From Dipteris shenzhenensis (Eukaryota; Polypodiophyta; Polypodiopsida; Gleicheniales), in NCBI GenBank assembly GCA_047967505.1, contig CM106539.1: a stretch of 64,000 bases of DNA. The stretch is one strand, 5' to 3'. The notes below the pieces were generated by a model. It was not told where the DNA came from. It worked only from the letters and a program-made list of their open reading frames with translations, and ran no database searches. The stretch's first letter is position 1. Each line of letters opens with the position of its first letter. This document shows positions 10,280-19,604 of the stretch, one piece after another. The position numbers and the translations under genes are program-made.

Positions 10280-11216
10280 ACAAAGGAATGAGAAAGAATG
10301 GAAAAGAATAAAAAAGAATCTAGCACCCGATGGGCTGTGAATGAGGTGCACCTCCTACCTCAGTTAATCCCAGGTATATTTATTTATTCAATGATGCTCA
10401 ACTTCAATTATAATAGTAACACAAACCTTTGGATAGAACCCGAAGTAACTTAGATATCCTAGGACATGAATAACTAGTCCAAAGCATGTACAATGAACTT
10501 TTGGAGGATGAAAAATAGGAGAACTCAATACATGACTGTAGAAAGAAAAAAAGCAACCACTGGTAGCCCTTGGTAAAAATTAGGTGAAAAGAGTCCCAAA
10601 ACTTGTCAATTTGTGTAAAAGTTATCTAAAAGAGTTATTTTCCATCAATCTATCTCTTAGGCTTTGGAACACATACCCACCTTAGAAACGATTAGCGTTT
10701 TCAACCTAAAGGAGATTAGAAGCTTTGAAAATCAAAGGGTTTATGTTTAATATAAATAAAATCAGTTTTAGAAAGCCCTATGAATGAAAACGAAATCTTA
10801 AACCCACTTTTTGGTGGCTTCGAAGGCAAAAAACGGAATTTTATTTGAGACAAACAGCACCTAAAAGAAAGCATAGTGACTAATAGAAAAGAAGCACTTG
10901 CCCCATGACTTGTATTGGATGGTAGAAAGGAAGAAATGTAAGCTGAAGTAGAGATTCCAGCAATTCATCAAGTTGAATAGCAATACGATGGCTCAGAAGA
11001 GGGCGAATTTTGCAAAGAGAGCAGTAGGGAGAGGGTGCAAATTTGCAGAGAGAGCAATTGTGACTCCTTAGAACTGAGCCCAACTTTTATAGACCTTGGA
11101 GGAAAGCAAAAAGATATAGGAAGCTGAGAAAGCATAAAAATTAGGCTTAACAGGCTAAAAAATGATTTCTAATATCTTATCTTTTCCCCTCTATCACTTC
11201 CTCTTTTCTCTCTTTT

Positions 11217-11300
11217 CATATGCAAATGCATTTGCATATGCTTATGCTCATGCATGAGCATATGCTCATATGCTCATGCATAAGCATAAGTATATGCTTT
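11217..11300. repeat. Cluster of perfect palindromes
   Basis: A 24-bp perfect palindrome lies at 11217-11240 (catatgcaaatg and its mirror). A 20-bp one lies at 11243-11262 (tatgctcatg and its mirror). Further tatgctcat and gcataagcata words run to 11300. The block could extrude as a cruciform. Confidence 0.85.
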
Positions 11301-11974
11301 CTCTCTTTTTCCACTCGTTTTTGAAGAAGGAGTACAGGGACCATCCCAAAAAGTTTGATAGTCAGAGGAGGGTTGCGAGGAGATGGCTGGACTCTGTAGA
11401 TACTTTGCATTTTGGTGCAGGTGGACGATTGGCGTTCGAGGCATGGGTGGTAAGTCTACTTCTTCTCATTTAATTTATTATTCTATTTTGTTTTATTACA
11501 TATTGCATGCACTTTATCTAACTCTTGTAAATTGGGCCCACAACAGGCTACGATGGGTCACCTTCCCCTTTACCCATGCAGTTAATTAATTAATTCAATG
11601 GCCTAAAATGTGCATGTGAGTGAACAAGGTGCTAAACCTAACACTTAAACATTAAGAGTTCTAAAGATCACATTTGCCTCACGGTTAAACACTATTTGAT
11701 CTTGATCTACTCTCATTAATCTAAGCATCATTGGCCATCCCCAAAGCCAATATGAAGGTGTCATGAATGAATCATGGGTACTAAAGGCCTATCAGCCAAT
11801 TAGAAAAACCTTATGGATGTGCAAAGCATCATGAATCTTGTATGTCATGTTGAGAACTTAATATTAGGTGGAGGTTGATCTAGTAGGAAATAGTCAAGTG
11901 ACTCGTAACTTCATATATGTGAAGTATACCTCATGCACTAGCTTCCATCATCCTGTCACTAGATGTGACCACTA

Positions 11975-12200
11975 TGGATCCATCACCACACTAAAGATGG
12001 TATAAACAAGTCCATACTGAAGATGGCAAAAGAAAATCATACTAAAGATGGTACAATTATACTAAAGGTGATAGATCATATAGTCACACTGGAGGTGACA
12101 TACACATGCTGAGGTGTCACAGACACACTGAAGGTGTCATATGCTAGCATTGTAAATAAAGTGGTCATGTTGAAGGTGACAGAAGCTATACTGAAGATAG
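11975..12200. repeat. Degenerate short tandem repeat
   Basis: A word like cactgaaggtgaca or cactaaagatggta recurs about nine times at 20-40 base spacing, strongly diverged. No coding meaning is apparent. Confidence 0.5.
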
Positions 12201-12419
12201 CGTACATGGTGATCAACCATGGTAAGAGTGCTAAACTATGAATAACAATGCACGTAGGATTTGTAGAAGATAAATAGCTAGAAAGTGATGTCCTATCACA
12301 AGAACTCACACAAAAGAAACTCATTCATGTGGTCAGTAAGCATGTGATCATAATAAATGAAAATAGGATGTACACTAAATATCCAAACATATAGTGGAGA
12401 AAAGTTTAGACATGTTAGA

Positions 12420-12770
12420 TTGCCTCCATTGCCAAAATAGGTGTCCTCTGAATCAAGGTCAAAACACTATCAGTATTACTTGTAACTAGGGCACACAAAG
12501 CATTTGTGTCCTGCATTTCCATTCTCGTAGAAGGTCGGATTTAGGAGGTATCGTACTTTTGGGATTTGCTAGGTTGAGGGTTCCTTGTGGTTTTGGGTCA
12601 GTCCCCAGTACTGTCTCCAGAAGCTCATATGAATCCAGAATAGTAGTAATTTTAAACTTCCACAGAGTGTAGTCTGTACCATCTAGCTTGCCTTCAGTGA
12701 AGCCTGGTGGGCGAATCCTCAACGCATGGATTGTTGGTGCAGTTGGTGCAGCTGTAGCTGCTGACTCGAG
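12420..12770 (-). pseudogene. Copia gag N-terminal fragment
   Basis: Minus-strand translation from about 12722 gives LRIRPPGFTEGKLDGTDYTL and WKFKITTILDSYELLETVLG, very close to the start of Gag in element C at 18892. The frame breaks near 12490, and Gag similarity (SVLTLIQ-like) trails on to about 12420 in another frame. No LTR is attached, so this is an orphan fragment of the same family as C, older and more diverged. Confidence 0.8.
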
Positions 12771-12789
12771 CCGCTTCCTGTTGCCATCA

Positions 12790-14080
12790 CTTCGTATGCT
12801 GTTGAAGCCCTCGCAAGGAAGATGAAAATTCTAGCTTGGTACCTAAATTGTCAAACAATGCCTGCTAAAAGTTGCTCATGAACTTACTATCATAGTCTGA
12901 AAGAATTGACTGGTGTACAAAGATTTGCTTAATAAAAAGTATCACTGCCTCAGTTGCTTTCAATGTCTTTTAATAGGGACTTAAGTGGGCTTGTTTAGTG
13001 AACCTGTCAATTCTGTCAGTTACTTTTTAGATCATATCATGACCTTGCATAGCAATATGTTCCCATGGTGAATCACTTATTGGGGCAAGGTTGTAGTAAT
13101 CTCTGTGGCTTTTGATGATCATACTTGGCCGAATCACTTATTGGGGCAAGGTTGTAGTAATCTCTGTGGCTTCTGATGATCATACTTGGCCTTTTGACAA
13201 ATAGGGCATGATGAAGCACACTAAAAAACATCTTTCTTGATCTAGGGCCAATAAAAATGTCTTTCAAGCTATCTCAAGGATCTACTTTTCCTTCATAACT
13301 GATAGCTCCCCATGATGGGCTTATGAGATAGCATGAACGTGTAGTCTTTGAGATAGCAGATGAGCAACCACATTCTCCTTTTTGGGCATATGTCAAATCT
13401 AAAAATTGATCGTGTCTAGAAAATTAGCCCACCTCATGCGCTTCTCTCTCACAAGTGGCTATGTGAGGAAGTAACAAACACTTTGGTGGTCAATATAGAT
13501 CAAGAAATCTATCCCCAAAAGGTAATGCTTCCAACTCTTAAGGCATTAATCATTGCCAGTAGCTCTTTCTCATAGACATCATAGTTCATTTCACCTCTTT
13601 CAATCTTCTAATCTCATAGGCAAGTGCACGGCCTTCTTACAATATATTAGCTCCAATACAACCCCCACTGGCATCAGCTTGAACAACAAATGGTTTTGCA
13701 AGTTAGGCATCACTAAGATAGGTGATAATTGTTCAAAAGCTGATTATTCTTTGTCCTCCCAGGTAAAATATTTTCCCTTGTTTGTTAAATCATATAAGGG
13801 TGATGCTTTGTGAGTAAAGTGGCATATAAACCTTTTGTAATAGGAGCACAACCCAAGAAATGATCTTACTTCATGTGCCATCTTTAAATAAAGCCATTTA
13901 TGAATCACCTTCAATTTATTTTTATCACACCCTTCGAAACAACGTGCCCCAAAAATCTTATCTCTAGAGTAAAAAACTCACTTTTCTTCTTTATATGTTG
14001 CCTATGTTCCTCCTTATCTTTACTAAATACCATGAAATCATCAAAGAAGGTTATTGTGAAAGATATGTGCTTCTAAAAAA
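12790..14080 (-). pseudogene. Ty3/gypsy pol remnant (RT end, RNase H, integrase)
   Basis: Reading the minus strand from 14080 down, the polymerase motif appears as TFFDDFMVFSKDKEEH (YxDD box). It is followed by the RNase H region (about 13750-13400; KSWKHYLLGIDFLIYIDH). Next come the integrase zinc-binding end (about 13280-13070; AKYDHQKP) and part of the integrase core (about 13080-12800; DRIDRFTKQAHL, ALFDNLGTKLEFSS). Frameshifts, several stops and a 61-bp tandem duplication break it. RT before integrase is the gypsy order. Both ends are cut off by copia fragments, so no LTR can be assigned. Confidence 0.82.
13070..13191 (-). repeat. 61-bp tandem duplication inside the gypsy integrase remnant
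   Basis: Copies 13070-13130 and 13131-13191 start with gaatcacttattggggcaag and differ at one position (cttttg versus cttctg). The unit is not a multiple of three, so it also shifts the frame. The near identity shows the duplication is recent compared with the decay of the gene. Confidence 0.95.
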
Positions 14081-14216
14081 TCTAGCTCATCATTTGGTTG
14101 AATATCATTGGTCGCTTCTTGCTTAACCAAGTGATGCATGAAAATCCAAGCATGAAATAGTTGCCACTGTGTGATACGCGGGTGTCGTAACAAGCTACCC
14201 AATCACTATCCATGAA
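14081..14216 (-). pseudogene. Element D (copia remnant), RNase H piece
   Basis: Minus-strand reading gives FMDSDWVACYDTRVSHSGNY then TWLSKKRPMI, the copia RNase H signature. The first codons lie at the insertion site of element C. The atgaa at 14212-14216 is its target-site duplication, and the rest of this gene lies beyond 19600. Confidence 0.82.
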
Positions 14217-14846
14217 TGTAAGAAAATAGTACGCAGCGGAAGATAACAACAAAACGCAAGTACACGATGGAAAGCTGGAGAGAATACAAAAAATTCTGAT
14301 ATACCAAACTGCTGATACAACTGATGGTTGGCTGTCCACCCGTGCGCTCTACAGACAGAGCTTCGATGGTGATCTAGACAGATGCTGGACGGAGGACTAT
14401 GAGCGTGAAGAACTGGTGATCTGATGATAGGGGGTGGCCACTTATATAGTGTAAGTGGTTGACGGTCGGCCCTGTAATAGGCAGTCGGCCTAATAGACAG
14501 TCGGCCTGGAAGACCACCGACCCTTCAGAAAACATGCCGTTGGGCAGATGAAGGATCGCACATAGGTCATACCGTCGGGGGCCTGCGCCCCCCGGACCCC
14601 CTGCTATCGGGGGGGCTATCGCCCCCCCGAACCCCCCCTTTGTGCAGACGGGTATCTACTCTTGGCTCCTAAGCCGTCTCATAACCATCTGGTCTACTCT
14701 AAGACCCCTTCCAGTGTCTAAACTGGGGATCCCTCCCAATATCTGATACCCATCATGGCTTCTCCTCATATAGGGGCCTTACAACATTGGGTACACAGAA
14801 TATTGGTGGGTTACATGAGAGGTGGACATTTGAGCTAACTCTAACA
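14217..14846 (-). repeat. Element C, 3' LTR (left)
   Basis: 630 bp. Contains a GC-rich hairpin at 14607-14630 and short repeats of agtcggcct at about 14490-14515. The purine tract complement (a run of 8 C then tc, 14847-14856) follows it. Confidence 0.96.
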
Positions 14847-14875
14847 CCCCCCCTCAATGTTCACCCGAAGATGAA

Positions 14876-17800
14876 CTACGTGTTCGGACCAATGCCGAGT
14901 CGATGTAGATGCCGCAACAATAAATCACTCCCAAGAGCCTTCGTGAAGATGTCTGCGCAATTGTCCTCTGTGGGACAATACTCCAGCTCTATGACTCCAT
15001 CCTCGATGAGCTCTCGTACGTAGTGATACTGGATCTCTATGTGCTTTGTACGAGCATGGAACACAGGATTCTTTGCAATGGCCATGCAACTCTGATTGTC
15101 GCATTTTAGAACCGTCGCATCTTCGATTGGAACTCCTATGTCTTGCAAGATCCTCCTTAGCCAAACTGCTTCACAAGCAGCAATGCATGCTGCCTTGTAC
15201 TCAACTTCCGTCGAAGATAGTGCCACTGTTGGTTGCTTCTTGCTAATCCAAGAGAACACTCCTGAACCAAGTGAGAAACAATATCCAGAAACTGACTTTC
15301 TAGAATCACAATCTCCCGCCCAATCTGAGTCACAGTAACCCGCCAAGGTCTTCCCTGCTCTGTAGGTAATGCCATACTCTAGTGTACCTTTCACGTACTT
15401 TAGCACACGCATCCCTGCTTTCCAATGGTTCTCTCGAGGTTGATTTGAGAACCTACTAAGTACACCAACTGCAAAGCTGATATCAGGTCTAGTGTTGCAC
15501 AGAAAAATGAGACTCCCCACAAGTTTCCTATACTCCTTGATGTCGACAAGTGGTGATGCATCCTCCACTGAGAGCTTACCATTCACCTCCATGGGAGAGA
15601 CCACGTCCTTACACTCGGTCATACCGAATGCCTTCAAGATCTCGCGAGCATATCTCTACTGAGAGATGAAAATCCTGCCAGGTTTTTGCCAAACCTCAAT
15701 GCCGAGGCAAAAGTGCATGAGCCCCAAATCTGTCATCTCAAACTCGGAACTCAACGACTCCCTCAACTGTTGCAGCATCTTCTCATGATCTCCTGTGATG
15801 ATCAAGTCATCCACGTAAAGGACTATTACCACATACTTGCCATCCTGCTTACAAACATACAGGTTAGCATCAGAAGCACTTTTTGAGAAACCAATAGATA
15901 TGAGAAAGCTATCAATCCGTTGGTACCATGCCCTTGGGGCCTGTTTCAGCCCGTACAATGCCTTCTTTAGTTTGCAAACCTTGTTCTCTGAATTGGGCAC
16001 CTCAAATCCTGGTGGCTGGAACACATATACCTCCTCCTTGAGATGTCCATTCAAGAACGCAGATTTCACGTCCATTTGAAACACCGGCCACTGCTTATGA
16101 GCAGCCAAGGCAAGTACCACCCGAATAGTTGTCATCCTTGCTGTAGGAGCAAAGGAATCCTCAAAATCAAAGCCTTCAACTTGAGAGTATCCTTGTGCAA
16201 CAAGCCTAGCCTTGTACTTTTCCAAAGATCCATCAGATTTGTACTTGGCCTTCCATACCCATTTGGTACCAATGATCTTCCTTTTTTCTGGACGATCAAC
16301 CAAGTCCCAAGTCTGATTCTTCATGATGCTGTCATACTCCTCTTGCATGGCAGCTTTCCAATTTGGATCCGCCATTGCCTCATCCAAATTCATAGGCTCT
16401 TGAACTTTCATAATCTCAGCCATCAAGGCCATATTGACTATGTGTTCAGAAGCCCTTTTCTGCTCCTCTATCCTCTTTGATCGTCGAAGTCCATCTGCAG
16501 ATGACTCCGCCAAGTCTGGAACCGGATTCTTCTCATCAAAGAGCTGCCTTGCCCACTTTGGAGGTGGCTTACCTTGTGGAGCCAAGGCATGTTGTGGTGT
16601 TGGTGGAGTTTGTTCCTCGAAGTACTCCTCCTCATTCTGCAACTCTGCTTTAGATACGGGCACAAGGTGAGTTACTTTTACGGCTGATGATAAAGTGGAA
16701 GGGCATACCTCCTCCTCCACTGTATGTGGCTGTTCCCAAAACACCACATCACGACTGACCACGATCTTCTTTGCCTCTGGATCATATAGCCGGTACGCCT
16801 TTGACTCCTGGCTATAGCCCATGAAGATACACTTTCTGCTCTTTGGATCTAATTTCTTTCTGGTGCTATCTGGAACATGAACAAAACACTCACATCCAAA
16901 TGTTCTGAAATGAGAAGCGGAAGGCTTTTTACCTGAGTAAGCCTCCAAAGGTGTTTTGCCCGTCAAGGCCTTTGTGAAGCTTCGATTGAGGATGTAGACT
17001 GCTGTATTGACTGCCTCAGCCCAAAAAGACTTAGGCAATCCTTTACCTAGTGCCATGCATCGTGCCATCTCCATGGTAGTACGATTGCGACGCTCTACAA
17101 CACCATTTTGTTGCGGAGTATGTGCAGTCGTGAGTTGGCGCTTAATGCCATTCTCGTGCAAGTATGTGTCGAACTCTTTTGACAGGAACTCTCCTCCTCG
17201 ATCCGTGCGAAGCTTCTTTACCTTCAGCCCGCTTTCGTTTTCCACCATCTTTTGCCACTGTTTGAATTTTCCAAGAGCTTCAGCCTTATCTCGTAAAAAA
17301 TACACCCACATGTATCTACTGTAGTCGTCGACGATAAGCATATAGTAGTTACATCCCCCCAAAGCTTGAGTTGGAGCTTTCCCACTGAGATCAGCATGAA
17401 CCAATTGTAGAGGAGCCTTTGCCCGATAGCCGCTCTCATGTGGAAAAGCCTTCCTTTGTTGCTTGCCCATCATACAAGCTTCACAAGGTTCCTGCACCTT
17501 TGAGAGTGCAGGCAAGTGTGCAACCATCCCTGTTTTCTGCATTTCCAAAAGAATAGGATAACTAAGATGACCAAATCTTTCATGCCATACCTTACTGATG
17601 CCCACTCCTGAAGAGACTGTTAGTGCCGTCAGCTCGTAGAGATTGTTCTTCCTTACTGCCTTGCCGACCACCTTGCCCGCTGCATTAAGGATTTCTGCTC
17701 CGGTCCTCTTGAAGCGCACCTCCAAGTTGCGATCAGTTATCGCAGCAACCGAAAGCAAGTTCTTCTTTAGCTGAGGAACTAGTAATACATCAGAAAGCTC

Positions 17801-18892
17801 TTTAGTTTCACCCTCTTGAATGGAAAGAGAGATAGTACCTATACCTTCCACAGGGCATTTTGCATTATTACCAATCGTCACGTTCATGGGCTCTTGTAGA
17901 GGCTTGAAAGAGCTATACCAGTCCTTCTTTCTGGTCATGTGACGGGACGCTCCACTATCAAGGAGCCACGAATCATTCGTTGTTGAAACTTCTGTTGAGG
18001 AGCATATTTCTTCAATTGCAACCCATAGCTCCAACTCAGTTTCAACTGTGTTGGCAGATTCCTTGCCTTTCGAAGAAGACTGTGTAGTGCCATTCTTTTT
18101 GTCCTGCTGCTTCTTTCTGCAATCCTTGATCATGTGACCGCTTTTGTTGCAGTAGTGGCACTTACCTGAAAACTTCTTCTTCTTACCATTCTTCTTCTCT
18201 CCACCCTTCCCTTTGGATGTGGTTGAGAATGCTGCATCACTTCCGCCATCGCGGGTCTTCATTCGCATCTCCTCCTCTAGAAGCATCGCACTGAACTCTT
18301 CAAAAGTGAGGGGTGGATTTCTTACCTACGTGTTGAGTGTCGTAACCAACGCATCGTACTTTTGTGGAAGGATCCGAATGCACCTTCTGGCCAACTCTTC
18401 GTTGGTCTTTGTAATCCCGACCGCCGCCATCTGATCACGTAGATTCTTGATCCGTGTGATGAATGTCTCAGCTGATTCTCCATCAGAGCACCTCTCTGCA
18501 GCAAGCATATTCTCCAGATTTTGAATTCTGGTCTGATTCCGCGTTTCATACTGACCTTTCAGTATGTTCCAAGCCTCACTTGCCTTGTCTGTATGCTGAA
18601 TCAGAGTCAAAACAGAATCACTTGAACTGGTAACAAGAGCACAGAGTGCATCTGCGTTCCTTCGTTTCCATGCCCGAAGAAGATCTGCATTCGGTGGCGT
18701 TATGACGTTGGGGTTGTCTGGATTCAGTGATCCAACCGGTTCTGGATCCAATCCCAGAACAGTATCCAGAAGCTCATATGAATCCAAGATCACGCTGATC
18801 TTGAATTTCCACAAAGTATAATTCGTCCCATCGAGCTTGCCTTCATTGAAGGCAGGTGGACGAATTCGCAACGGGGTTGGTGCAGCCATCAC
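14876..18892 (-). pseudogene. Element C gag-pol polyprotein (two in-frame stops)
   Basis: One frame from ATG 18892 to the stop at 14876. Gag begins MMAAPTPLRIRPPAFNEGKL. The zinc knuckle [14 protein letters not shown] is 43-56 residues after the Met at 18286. Protease has [11 protein letters not shown] at about residue 110 of that segment. The integrase leader is [11 protein letters not shown], with catalytic blocks [15 protein letters not shown] and [11 protein letters not shown] has [12 protein letters not shown] and YVDD (15809-15820). RNase H has CDSDWAGDCDSRKS and LSSTEVEYKAA. The stops are TAG at 18326-18328 (element F has Gln here) and TAG at 15656-15658, just after RT. Everything else looks intact, so the element died recently or might work by readthrough. 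Products would copy RNA to DNA and insert it in the genome. Confidence 0.95.
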
Positions 18893-18958
18893 TCCTAGTA
18901 GCCTTTGCTAACAAAGCTCGTTGAACTTGCAATAAAGTCGTTACTCAGATAGCCTGAG

Positions 18959-18969
18959 CTCTGATACCA
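18959..18969 (-). other. Element C primer-binding site
   Basis: ctctgatacca on the plus strand, that is TGGTATCAGAG on the minus strand, directly next to the LTR and complementary to initiator-Met tRNA. Confidence 0.93.
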
Positions 18970-19194
18970 TGTAAGAAAATAGTACGCAGCGGAAGATAAC
19001 AACAAAACGCAAGTACACGATGGAAAGCTGGAGAGAATACAAAAAATTCTGATATACCAAACTGCTGATACAACTGATGGTTGGCTGTCCACCCGTGCGC
19101 TCTACAGACAGAGCTTCGATGGTGATCTAGACAGATGCTGGACGGAGGACTATGAGCGTGAAGAACTGGTGATCTGATGATAGGGGGTGGCCAC

Positions 19195-19203
19195 TTATAT
19201 AGT
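19195..19203 (-). promoter_or_regulatory. Element C LTR TATA motif
   Basis: actatataag on the minus strand, inside the upstream LTR and well placed to drive the element transcript. Confidence 0.6.
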
Positions 19204-19359
19204 GTAAGTGGTTGACGGTCGGCCCTGTAATAGGCAGTCGGCCTAATAGACAGTCGGCCTGGAAGACCACCGACCCTTCAGAAAACATGCCGTCGGGCAG
19301 ATGAAGGATCGCACATAGGTCATACCGTCGGGGGCCTGCGCCCCCCGGACCCCCTGCTA

Positions 19360-19383
19360 TCGGGGGGGCTATCGCCCCCCCGA
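19360..19383. other. Perfect GC-rich hairpin in the LTR of element C
   Basis: Arms tcgggggggc and gcccccccga (10 bp each) around a tatc loop. The second copy is at 14607-14630. A second, less perfect stem (gggggc ... gccccc) lies just before it. It might affect transcription or RNA packaging; that is inference. Confidence 0.75.
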
Positions 19384-19604
19384 ACCCCCCCTTTGTGCAG
19401 ACGGGTATCTACTCTTGGCTCCTAAGCCGTCTCATAACCATCTGGTCTACTCTAAGACCCCTTCCAGTGTCTAAACTGGGGATCCCTCCCAATATCCGAT
19501 ACCCATCATGGCTTCTCCTCATATGGGGGCCTTACAACATTGGGTACACAGAATATTGGTGGGTTACATGAGAGGTGGACATTTGAGCTAACTCTAACAA
19601 TGAA

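Larger units (their letters stand above)
9055..12419. other. Repeat-rich stretch without a recognisable gene
   Basis: I see no coding family on either strand. The stretch has moderate AT bias and many short stop-broken frames. It contains the small repeats listed separately at 9189, 10243, 11217 and 11975. A minus-strand TATA-like motif (ctataaaag, about 11084-11092) may be the relic of an LTR promoter. A short open piece at 11320-11450 ends in ggtaag like a splice donor, but has no known match. Confidence 0.5.
14217..19599 (-). mobile_element. Element C: nearly intact young Ty1/copia retrotransposon
   Basis: Two 630-bp LTRs (14217-14846 and 18970-19599) begin tgtaagaaaata and end ctctaaca, with TSD atgaa at 14212-14216 and 19600-19604. 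The PBS complement abuts the right LTR and the purine tract complement abuts the left one. I count 3 differences in 630 LTR positions, all transitions, two of them at CpG. The internal region has one frame of about 1,339 codons with domains in copia order (Gag, protease, integrase, RT, RNase H), interrupted by only two TAG stops. It has inserted into an older copia remnant in the same orientation. Confidence 0.97.
18970..19599 (-). repeat. Element C, 5' LTR (right)
   Basis: 630 bp, the promoter-bearing copy. A TATA motif on the minus strand (ctatataag) lies at about 19195-19203. The same GC-rich hairpin is at 19360-19383. Confidence 0.96.

Noticed and set aside
11320-11460. A possible host exon ending in ggtaag
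   Set aside because: The short open piece has no recognisable protein family and no partner exon; a lone donor-like motif is expected by chance.
14540-14660. CpG island or host promoter in the GC-rich block
   Set aside because: The block is inside both LTRs of copia element C and is explained as part of the LTR.
15046-18434. Plus-strand open frames opposite element C gag-pol
   Set aside because: They are antisense shadows of the long minus-strand polyprotein, without family resemblance.
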